Assembly: GCA_010093705.1 (NCBI GenBank)
Contig: MU006089.1
Location: 2,591,561 to 2,655,560, forward strand
From: Patellaria atrata CBS 101060
Taxonomy: Eukaryota; Ascomycota; Dothideomycetes; Patellariales; Patellariaceae
Reading direction: 5' to 3'
DNA length: 64,000 bases
Part shown: one piece after another, positions 55,596 to 64,000 of the stretch
Numbering within the stretch: position 1 is the first letter of the stretch
How the letters are laid out: each line of letters starts with the position of its first letter
Translations under genes and position numbers: made by a program
The notes under the pieces: model-generated
Seen by the model: the letters and a program-made list of their open reading frames with translations, nothing else
Databases searched by the model: none
What the model was told of the DNA's origin: nothing

Positions 55596-57281
55596 TTAGG
55601 AAACAAAACCACCGCCCCACCATCCAGTCTGTTTCCAAACATCATTCTGCACTTCCATCTGCTCGGCTTCCTTCCTGAACTTCCGCCTGTCAAGATGCAA
55701 GTCTTGATGGGCGACACCGTTGGGTCTGACCTCGGGAGTTCCAGGTCTCTTAAGGGATAGAGGAATTCTGGGTGTGGTAGCCGGCTGCTTTACCTCTTTA
55801 TTACTACCATCATATTGAGTATGAGCTCCTCTATCAGCATCTAAAATCCTCCCTGCAGCGTAAACGCAGCCACCAAAGGCGTGACGGACTAGGGAGTCAC
55901 CGGTCAAACTGCCAATAATGAAAATATTCGGCGCCATTTCCAAGTTCACCTCAGCTTTAAGTCTGAGAGTGCGGCCCGATATGAGACCAGGCGGCGAGTT
56001 ATCAGGTACGTCGGCACTATCGAGAACCTCTCTTCGTAGCTGCTCGGAAAGATAATCGAGAGTACCACGTCTCCCGACAACATATTCGAGGCATCCAACA
56101 GGTCTGTCTACAACATCACCGCAGTTGAGACGGATCTTGAGCATACATCGGTTCTCCGCGTCTGTTGTGGAAAGCTCGAGTATTTCCGCGTTTGGAAAGC
56201 CCTCATACTGGCTTTCCCAATCACGGGAGATAAATACACTGCTGCCCTTCCTCTTCATCCTTGCACGGGAAACGGGCTTCTTGTTGCTTGACTTTATAGC
56301 AGCCAACTTCATCTGGCGGTAGACCTCGGCATACTCGGGATATGCTTGATGATGACACCCGCGCAAAGGTGAAGGTCGATCATCAGGGTCCCATTTGAAG
56401 ATGTGGAGTATTTTCCTGTTGGGATGAGATATAATGACATCTGCGGCAGAGAACCCGGAACCTATCACCAAAAGGGGCTTGTCGGTTTCTTCTAATTGGG
56501 GGTTGCGTGCGAGCGGGGAGAGGGAAGGTGGTGGTGGGATATTAATAGAGAAGATACCCGAAGCAAGGATAAGGTGTTTGCAACGGATAGGTGGTGACTG
56601 AACGAGAAAGCCGTCGCCGATTCGAATAATTTGTTTTGCCTCAATCGAGGAATAAACGGAGTTCGAAATAGATACGGCTGCTGGGTATGTAGCGTAGTAC
56701 CGGGCGACCTCCTCGCGCGAAGGTCTTACAAAGTCAGGGAGTGGGTGTCCATTCTCCACAAGATAATGATCCGCAAAAGAATAGCCAGGTAGAGACAACT
56801 GCTCTGCGTAACTAAGTGTCCCTATCTGCCAGCTAGACTCCACGGTATTATCAGCCCATTGGCCTCCTGGACGGTCCGCATTTCCAAGGACAACATGCGG
56901 GATGTATCGGTCTGGCTCATACTTCCAATCGATATGAGTTTCGGAATGAATATCTGTATCTGCGTTCGGACGAAGGAGGGTATCAAAGAAGGTATTGATT
57001 GGTAATGACTGGGTGGAATAGCGTAAAGATGAAAGGAAGTGGTCGTAAAGGTCTGGTGTTAAGCTCAGCAAGTTCTGCTTGTGCTGGAGCTTAGAGTGTA
57101 GAATCGAATCATGGTGTATTCCAGTATAATATGGAATATGACCGTGAAGGATGTATGAGAGGATTAGAGCAGATGGTCCGTTACCTGCTTAACGTTAGAA
57201 TATAGTAACTTGGGAACGGGATGGAAGTTTCAGCGCACCAATGATCACCGTATCGACCTCGTCGGGGATATTACTGGCCAT
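55596..57281 (-). CDS. OSGIN-like FAD-dependent oxidoreductase
   Basis: Two exons, 57281-57239 and 57184-55596; 543 aa. The first exon encodes only MASNIPDEVDTVII plus one base. The phase-1 intron (GTGCGC...AAGCAG) splits the dinucleotide-binding motif, which reads VIIGNGPSALILSYIL after splicing; its third glycine is alanine. Other blocks are YYTGIHHDSILHSKLQHKQN, LSLTPDLYDHF, PHVVLGNADRPGGQW, LPGYSFADHY, KHLILASGIFS and PLLVIGSGFSAADVI. VVGRRGTLDYL and the C-terminal NIFIIGSLTGDSLVRHAFGG complete them. The arrangement is that of OSGIN-type proteins, relatives of flavin monooxygenases linked in animals to oxidative-stress growth control; the fungal function is unknown. The last 80 residues are a charged tail. 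Confidence 0.85.
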
Positions 57282-58116
57282 TGGACGCTTACTGCGACGT
57301 TGAAAAAGGTACTGAACATCTTCAAATTCAAAGAGAGAATTTTTGTGGAAAGCAATCTAGTTTATGATGATTACTATTAGACCCGCGCGGACATGAGGAA
57401 GTTGGGGGGGTAGCAGTATGAGCAACGTGGGGTGGATGCCATTCTTTTCGGCGCCCGGTCCCCTTGCTTCGGCGGAAACACGGTGGACCAGCTTTAAGCA
57501 ACTAAGGTACTAAAACGGTAACTATAACCTTATAAACATTCAGTCACACGTAGAAAATGAAGAAGCATAGTAGTATAAGGTAGGGTTTCTTGACTAAATT
57601 CATTTCCTTTTGTTGTATGTCGTATATAATGCTGCAGCAAGTTCAACCGAAAGTGTATCACGGGTTCACGCCCATCAAATGAGGTGAACAACTGACATTG
57701 ATTAGGCAATGGGATTGCTATTAGCGTATTTCTTGCATCGTCGTCAAATATTGAATGTAGCGCGGTATGCCTCACACATTCCTTATATCAGATTATGGTG
57801 ATGCTGTACTGGAATAATTGACGTTTCGGTTTGGTGAGGGAATGTCAGAACAATCAATATATTGTTATCTGGTGGAGGTAAGTTGCCTATGGGGTTTCAT
57901 CCACTACCAGATACAGTACGTGATGTGAGAATTCGATGCTGGAACGTCACACGGAGCAGCGGTCTTAATAATTCATATTCTCATAACTCTATATCCTACT
58001 GTATTTTAGGAAAAGTTATGGTGTTGGTCCAAGTATGTACAAGTTCAGCGAGGACATACACTCCTATTTTTTCGATGTTCAGTATATTCCCGCACTCTGA
58101 GGTATATCGAATAAGT
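57282..58116. other. Intergenic region
   Basis: 0.8 kb between the OSGIN-like gene start and the 3' end of the complex I subunit gene, both on the minus strand. It must hold the OSGIN-like promoter. No further gene seen. Confidence 0.5.
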
Positions 58117-58661
58117 TCAGAATTCAACGATTGTGTCTCCTCTTCGTTTACCTCGCATATCGTATTTGCCCTGTAGCTAATTGTTAGATATCTTTACAAG
58201 GCGTATGCAACAATGAAAGACTGTGATATTGTGCGCAGACTGCGAACCGGGGAAAGCACTTCAACTCATACAGCTGTAGGCTTAACAGCCAGCCAGCGCA
58301 TCTAGAGTAGAGTAATATCAGACGATTTGTCACTTCCTTCCTTGCACTTACATCCGTGGTATATGCGAGAAATCCCATGAAGCTTGGGAACGCAATGACA
58401 TATGCGAAGGCTATCCAAGCCGTTCGAGATGTGAAGCGGAAGTATTTGTGTCGGTTGGCATTTACATCTAGTGAATCGAATTAGAGAGAGAAAACTGGGA
58501 GAGCTTCGACACTGGATGCGAAAGGGTGGAAAGCGCATACCGGCATATCTCATAAGAGCCGGATCTTGAAGTAGAGCTACGTAGAAGGAGCAGTTAGCTT
58601 GATTTGTACTCATCGGTGGTTTCGAATCAGATGAGAACCAACATTTGTTATGGCCTGCCAT
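58117..58661 (-). CDS. NADH:ubiquinone oxidoreductase (complex I) NDUFB4/B15-type subunit
   Basis: Four small exons, 58661-58643, 58576-58541, 58467-58352 and 58170-58117, sum to 225 nt and 74 aa. No single open frame shows it. The spliced protein begins MAGHNKSLLQDPALMRYAG and continues DVNANRHKYFRFTSRTAW, IAFAYVIAFPSFMGFLAYTTD, ending GKYDMRGKRRGDTIVEF. The LQDPALxRY start, the NRxKYFRFTxRTA motif, the single membrane helix and the KRRGDTIxEF end are those of the fungal B15 (NDUFB4) accessory subunit. This protein sits in the membrane arm of respiratory complex I in the inner mitochondrial membrane. Splice sites are GTTGGT...TACGTAG, GTATGC...CACTAG and GTAAGT...GCTACAG, with all phases consistent. 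It is divergent from the glutathione transferase gene. Confidence 0.88.
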
Positions 58662-59127
58662 TTTGCAAGCGATTGACGTAGTGCGAGAAGATGTGATGGG
58701 TCCTTATGTCTCTGAGGTGTTTAACGCTGGCGCGGACGTGAGGTTGATGATATATTATAATACAGAGATGATGAATCATACGCTAACCTAAAAAGTTGTT
58801 TTATTACTGCTGTCTCATTAATCACCCTCAACCGTGCCCGAAGACGCTGGTCTTACCTAGAACGGTTCTATCACCGTGTGTCAATACAAATAATGCTTCG
58901 CTTTATTTGATTGTCACATGGGTTTAATCCGTAAGGTAAAACTGTTTTGAAATAGAAACTACATACGCAGCCGAGGTGTTCGATCTATCCTTCCAGTTAT
59001 ATTTAAACGGAGCGTACCTCCCTCGTATCGACGAAGTAGGATGCGCTAGAATTATTGTACACTTAAAAGCTTCGATACCAAACCACATCACAAACCTCGG
59101 AAGTAAGAAGTGAGAACAACTGATAAC
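58662..59127. other. Divergent promoter region
   Basis: 466 bases between the complex I subunit gene (minus) and the glutathione transferase gene (plus). No specific site recognised. Confidence 0.5.
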
Positions 59128-60141
59128 ATGTCTACGGAGTCAACTACAGCTACGCATCCAGGACTTGAGACTGGTCCCTCGGGGATGAGCACAAATTCTA
59201 ACGTGAAAATTACCTTACATTGGTAGGTTTGGAGAGTTGGGCTGTCGTTGAAAGTGTCACTGCTATGTCTTCGTTTGGCTGTAACCTTTCACCTCAGAAC
59301 CCTTAACCCCAGTTTTGCTGCCGTCTGATCAAGAGTTTCGAATCTGATAATGCTGCGAATAGGCTAGATAAATCTCGAGCACATCGAATTCTATGGCTGT
59401 TAGAAGAGCTTAAACTGGACTACGAGCTCAAGATATACAAAAGACAGAAGAACATGCTGGCACCTCCAGAACTGAAGAACGTTCATCCTCTTGGTAAATC
59501 TCCGGTTGTCGAGATTCAGGCCCTAAATACAAAGCCTTTGATCCTAGCGGAATCTGGTGCGATCATTGAATACCTTACAGAGCATTTCGGCAAGTGGCTC
59601 GTTCCAAAGAGATACCAGGATGGAAAGGAGAGTAAAGTAGGGGCCGAAACCGAGGAATGGCTCCGCTACCGTTTCTTTATGCACTACGGCGAAGGCAGCG
59701 TAATGATCTATCTGATCGTATTCCTTATCGTTCGAAGTAAGTTCTCCGTGAGTGGTAACGACTGTTTGCTAATCGTGACTTTAAGACATCAGGAATGCAC
59801 CAGTGCCGTTCTTTATTAGACCCATCACTAATGGCATCGCGAATAAAATCTCGTCAAATTTCGTGGAACCAAACGTCAACACTCACTTCGGTTATATTGA
59901 GAAGCAGCTTGAAACTTCTCCTAACGGTGGTGACTTCCTTTGCGGAAAAGAATTAACAGGTGCTGATATCTTGATGATCTTTCCCGTTGAAGCGGCCCGT
60001 CTGAGGCTAAAGCTTGGCGAGGAGAAATATCCAAAGTTATATGCATACAGCGACAAGATTCGTGAACGAGAGGCCTACAAGCGAGCTGTCAAGAGAATTG
60101 AAGATGAGACGGGCGAGCCATATGAAATAGTTCAGAACTGA
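59128..60141 (+). CDS. Glutathione S-transferase
   Basis: Three exons, 59128-59222, 59363-59736 and 59786-60141; 274 aa. The N-terminal thioredoxin-like domain has KITLHWLDKSRAHRILWLLEELKL (its first intron splits the TGG codon), NVHPLGKSPVVEI and the glutathione-gamma-glutamyl-binding ILAESGAIIEYL. The helical C-terminal domain has WLRYRFFMHYGEGSVM, APVPFFIRPITNGIANKI and FLCGKELTGADILMIFPVEA. It fits the fungal Gtt1-type cytosolic or ER-associated transferases that conjugate glutathione to electrophiles and peroxides. The exon 3 acceptor (TTTAAG) is used because it keeps VRNIRNAPVPFF in frame. The first 25 residues (Ser/Thr-rich, with a second Met at about 20) precede the domain. Confidence 0.9.
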
Positions 60142-60981
60142 GATGTGTCGCAGATTAGTCCTGCTCATCATAGGAAGATCCTTTTAAAAGCTATGGTTAC
60201 CAATGGTATGGAAAAAGATCCACGTCAGGATCGACTTCGACAGCATAAGCCCTTAGTGTGGAGAGATGAGGTTGTTCGTATGGTGCTGATATCATCAGGG
60301 GATTACCTGGAGTGCGTGCTCCTTCCGCAGACTCAGATAGCCATTGTGGCTTCAGGGATTGAATGATCAGCCCGTCGCATATAATATTGTATAGCTTAGC
60401 AACAAGCTCTTTCGGAGTATATCTCCTTTTGATATTTGAGCTTTGCGAAAGCAAGTATGGAATATGCTAATCCACCAATCATTTGGATGAAAACCAATCG
60501 TATACTCACGTTCTAACTACCTTGATACTCTTTCCCTTTAGATCTTTCAAGCGGAACGCGATTTCGATGTCGATTAGGACCAGGTCGGAGATGCCGAGGG
60601 GTGTTGGTGCATCAAGGCGATGCTTTTCAGGATGCAAAGTGTCAGCCGCAAACCCTGCAGCCCGGCCGAAATTGTTGTTTGTATGTAATCAAGAGGCCCT
60701 GTCCCTTAATGCTATTTCCAGCTGATTTTCGCCTTATTATTCTGTGTCATGTATAAGCGTAGGAAACAACTTGTTCCGGGTTGTACTGTGCCATAATCAA
60801 ACCTTTGCGGTAGAAAGTTATCAATGCACAGACATCTGAAGAACATCTCCAAATATTTTGTTATTAATCTCGCTAGAGGAACATTATTCTCGTAGAGAGG
60901 ATGCATTTACGTTTAGTTTAACCTTTTCGCTTTCTCAATCACCATAATAAGCTCTAATTTTCAGGTGGGAGGCCTCACGAA
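60142..60981. other. Intergenic region
   Basis: 0.8 kb between two plus-strand genes. No supported gene or repeat. Confidence 0.5.
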
Positions 60982-63428
60982 ATGCCTGAACACCCAATCT
61001 CATTTCAGAGCTATGACCAGTCTCTCTCTGCTGGAGAGGTCCATACGTCTTATAATACTCAGAAATCTAGTCGCCATGTTCATTCCGATCAGTCAGATAT
61101 ACCAGGCGCGGCACCTCATCCTTCCTCTCTATCCTCCATAAACCACTTCAACACGGATAGCAATACCGCGGACATCAACCATATCAGAGGCCTAGACAGC
61201 GCAGACATTACCCACTCACCTCCAGGCTTCGCTGGCTTTGATTATACAAATAGTGTGCCGATGTGGGATTGGGATAATACAATAATCGATTTCAATGAAA
61301 TCGCTCATGCATACCAACCACAAGGCGAGCTAGTACAAGAATTACAAAACCAGCACCCTCCAGCACAAGACTTTACTATCCCGCCGGTACAACTACAAGC
61401 TCACGACAGTATACCACCGCCGTCCCAGTCACCTATCGCAACCTTAAATACGCCCACATCGAATCATGCCGAACAGCCTCCGTCAACTCTTCCCCCACCA
61501 TCGCGACCTACTAGCATATATACAGGGATGAAGAGGAAGTCTGATTCGGAACCTGCTTCTGCCACGTCTGTCACCGGATCGACGGTCGGAGACGCGCCGC
61601 CTGCAAAGCGAACAGCTAAACCGCGTACCCCATCAGCTTCCGATCCAAAGACCGCTATTTTATCTGAATCCCAAGGATCCGTGAATAGTTCCCGTACAGT
61701 GGGCGACTTCGCAGGTTCTACTGGAAATGTTGTATCTTCCGGGGATAATGGAGCTCGTCAAAACGAAGATACGACCAGGGAAGCAACTAGAAGAACAGTC
61801 TCAACAGCTGCAAGTCGAAACGTCCCGTTAGGAAAGGAAAGAACGATAGCAGACTCTTCAATAACTGGCAAAGGACCTATACTACCAGCTGGGAAGGTCT
61901 TCCCTATACAAATTGGGTCGGAACTCTTTAGACTATCCGGAGCTTCAATATCTTCTGATGGTCAGTTTATGATAGTTGATGCAATTTCCAAGCTAACTAT
62001 TCAAGAGCACCCTCATATTTCTCCCAATTCTTTAGCGAACAATTACAAAGTCATGCTGGGAGAGCGGGTAACATAAACACGTGCTATATCGATCGTGATC
62101 CAATAACTTTCCGTGACATCTCAATGCACCTTCAGGGATATCACGTAGCACCCCGGGATGGGGAGCATTTCGTGAAGCTATTTGCAGATGCTCAATTTTA
62201 CAGCCGTAAGACTCTAACGCGCCCATCATGTATATCAGCTAATTAAGTGATAGTGCCTCGGCTCATACAACAACTTTTCAAAGCCGATATCTTCATTGAG
62301 ATCGGAGGACGCCCGTTTAAGATCTCCCGAGACCTCTTCAACTCACCAGGCGATTCTCCGAACTTTTTCTCCCTAGGCTTTGCCCATTTCTTTAGCACCC
62401 CATCCAATACGTTCCCTGGACTAGACCAGAAGACTCTTTTGCGGCCTCCTGCGATTCATGCTCCTGCATTACCCAACCGGTCAGGAGACATCTTTGCAGA
62501 ACTACTACACATCCTTAAAGGGTACCCCGTTCATGTCCGCAATGAAGCACATCGTGCTGAGCTTCTTCGAGATGCCCGGTATTTCAATCTCAAGGGGCTT
62601 GAACAACGTTTGATCCGCTGTGGTATCAGTTACAGTCTAACACGAGATCAAACTGAAATCCTAATTCGACTCGACGATATCAGGCAAAGTGGAATTTCTG
62701 TCGCATTGGATTCGATAGTAGATGATGCCAACACGCCACCATCGTCAACGGCTCATCTCGGCCTTCCAGGTAGCAAGCCAACTACCCCGTCGCACAATGT
62801 GGTCATTAACAATTCACATCCCGGTGTTGCCGTTTTATCGGGTTCTATCAAATATTCTCGTCCATACGTGGATGATACTTCTCACGTCCTCATACTTGAG
62901 ACATCTAATGAATCTGCACGGCTAGACCTACAGGCGATGCGAGCGGAATTCGTTGGACAAACGAAAGCGCGTATCGCGAGCTTGTTCCAGATCATTGCTA
63001 ATAAGATGAACCTCCCTGCAACACAACCGCTGGGTTTGATGATGATGGCTAGTGGCGGTGGGGTCGCTGCCCAGCCACCCAGTCCGGCGAACAGTGGAGT
63101 AAGTGAGCATTTGGTTAAGATACGAGTCGATGACGATGCGTGTATACTTCTCGATGGAGAGGAGCTCGATCCTCCAGATGAGGACGTGGATATGGATAAG
63201 ATACTTTCGGATGAGCTGCAACTGAAGTTGAAAAGGCGGATGGGCTTCTGGAAAGTCACGCGTGACGATATGGGACCGACAGAGTGGATTGTGAGAAAGG
63301 GTCATTGGAGGATAAGGGTCCAGCAGGTTGAAGAGACGGGGAAAGTGGAGGTGGTGATGTGCGCTGTTCGTCTGGACGCGTTTAGCTCTGAGAGAAGTAG
63401 GAATAGGCATCGAGGGTTCTTAACGTAG
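60982..63428 (+). CDS. BTB/POZ-domain protein
   Basis: Three exons, 60982-61960, 62008-62205 and 62254-63428; 783 aa. The first 300 residues are Ser/Thr/Pro/Gln-rich and disordered, with KRKSDSEP and PAKRTAKPRTP basic clusters. From about residue 308 there is a T1/BTB-type fold, IQIGSELFRLSGASISSDAP, SYFSQFFSEQL, DRDPITFRDISMHLQGYHV and FVKLFADAQFYS. Then comes a second related block, IFIEIGGRPFKISRDLF, GDSPNFFSLGF and DIFAELLHILKGYPVHV. This double arrangement is typical of a family of large fungal BTB proteins of unknown role; BTB domains mediate dimerisation and cullin-3 binding. Acceptors at 62007 (CAAGAG) and 62253 (TGATAG) were chosen by frame. The C-terminal 100 residues hold MGFWKVTRDDMGPTEWIVRK. 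Confidence 0.85.
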
Positions 63429-64000
63429 GGGACGTCAGTTGATAATCCCAGTAATTTCTTCGTACATATTAGATGAGAAATCTCCCGGAGAGAATAATTA
63501 CGGGGTACCCACCATATTACTCATCTATTGACTATTTCATTGGGAAGATGCTGCCTTCTTCGCACTCGCTGCGCGCTATTTGGTGCATCCCTTTATCGGA
63601 AACTTCTAGCTACGTGTATGACTGTGAAGACCTCCAACCGAATCGTACAGACGACACAAAGTTTTAGGATGATCCCACTGTGCATTACACTATCAAGCGT
63701 ACACTGTGCGTAAAGGTCCACGTGCACTCACTGTGACAAAGGGGGCATATATCAAACATGGTTGAACGTACAAAATACTCGCACGTAGCAATGATTTCGC
63801 CGTACAAGCATCTCTCTATCCAAAGACAACTTGTTCGACCGTACCAGTGACTCGACCTGATAAACGACTCAACCACACCGATACAAATGATTCCACAGTA
63901 CAAACGACTCAATCGTATGTATTTTTATAAAAGTTCCAATTCCAGCTTCTATCATCAAGCAACAAGGAACGCTAACAGAAACAACCATAGCGAAGCAGAG
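63429..64000. other. Right-edge intergenic region with short repeats
   Basis: Holds the 3' end of the BTB gene and the degenerate 17-bp array. The last 70 bases (CATCAAGCAACAAGGAACG...) look like the CA-rich leader of a gene beyond the window. Confidence 0.45.
63757..63919. repeat. Degenerate 17-bp tandem array
   Basis: About eight units resembling TGACTCGACCGTACAAA. Examples are GGTTGAACGTACAAAA (63760), TGATTTCGCCGTACAAG (63792), TTGTTCGACCGTACCAG (63831), TGACTCGACCTGATAAA (63848), TGATTCCACAGTACAAA (63888) and CGACTCAATCGTATG (63905). Two spacers interrupt the phase. It lies about 80 bases before the right edge, likely in the promoter of the next gene. Confidence 0.55.

Noticed and set aside
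30578-60141. Secondary-metabolite cluster built on the GMC, FAD oxidoreductase, ferric reductase and glutathione transferase genes
   Set aside because: The genes are spread over 30 kb among unrelated genes, and there is no polyketide synthase, peptide synthetase, terpene synthase or pathway regulator.

Overview
This is a 64 kb window of nuclear DNA from a filamentous ascomycete, most likely a leotiomycete (Helotiales-like). Genes carry short (about 40-80 nt) GT-AG introns with CTGAC/CTAAC-type branch sites. Several proteins are of types typical of Pezizomycotina: a SAT4/PTH11-type rhodopsin-domain protein, a NACHT protein, a DUF4484/LCHN protein, a fungal BTB protein and large F-box proteins. 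The nuclear code is standard: several intact genes end in TAG, others in TAA or TGA. No ribosomal, tRNA, CRISPR or retroelement coding sequence was recognised.

Left third (1-22 kb). After a partial rhodopsin-domain gene come APC10, a GC-rich decayed NmrA-like gene, a decayed NACHT/NLR-type gene, a RING protein and a 1158-aa F-box protein. A compact housekeeping block follows: APC4 (six exons), coatomer delta subunit (five exons, the first being only the ATG) and an 842-aa acidic nuclear-type protein divergently oriented to it. Two subunits of the anaphase-promoting complex therefore lie about 12 kb apart.

Middle (22-49 kb). A NIPA-type magnesium transporter with very small 5' exons converges on a DUF4484/LCHN-type DENN protein. 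Next are a secreted GMC oxidoreductase whose second active-site histidine appears to be alanine, and a 722-aa protein with a C-rich N-terminus. A candidate papain/OTU-like protein, a decayed CPA2-type cation/proton antiporter and an uncertain three-exon gene follow. From 43.4 to 47.7 kb is a gene-poor stretch holding a diverged tandem duplication, a small element with inverted ends and degenerate short repeats. It is followed by another decayed gene.

Right part (49-64 kb). This holds a ferric reductase, a secreted GH5 beta-mannanase, an OSGIN-like FAD oxidoreductase and a 74-aa complex I subunit (NDUFB4/B15 type) spread over four exons with no long reading frame. A glutathione S-transferase and a 783-aa BTB protein complete it. 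The window ends in a degenerate 17-bp repeat array.

A theme of the window is the mix of intact single-copy housekeeping genes with decayed accessory genes. Many in-frame stops in the decayed genes can be explained by C-to-T changes at CpA (or G-to-A at TpG), as repeat-induced point mutation would make. Frameshifts, some in homopolymers, are also present, so assembly error must be considered. Splice models below were built by hand from frame continuity, splice consensus and recalled family sequence, not from transcripts or searches.
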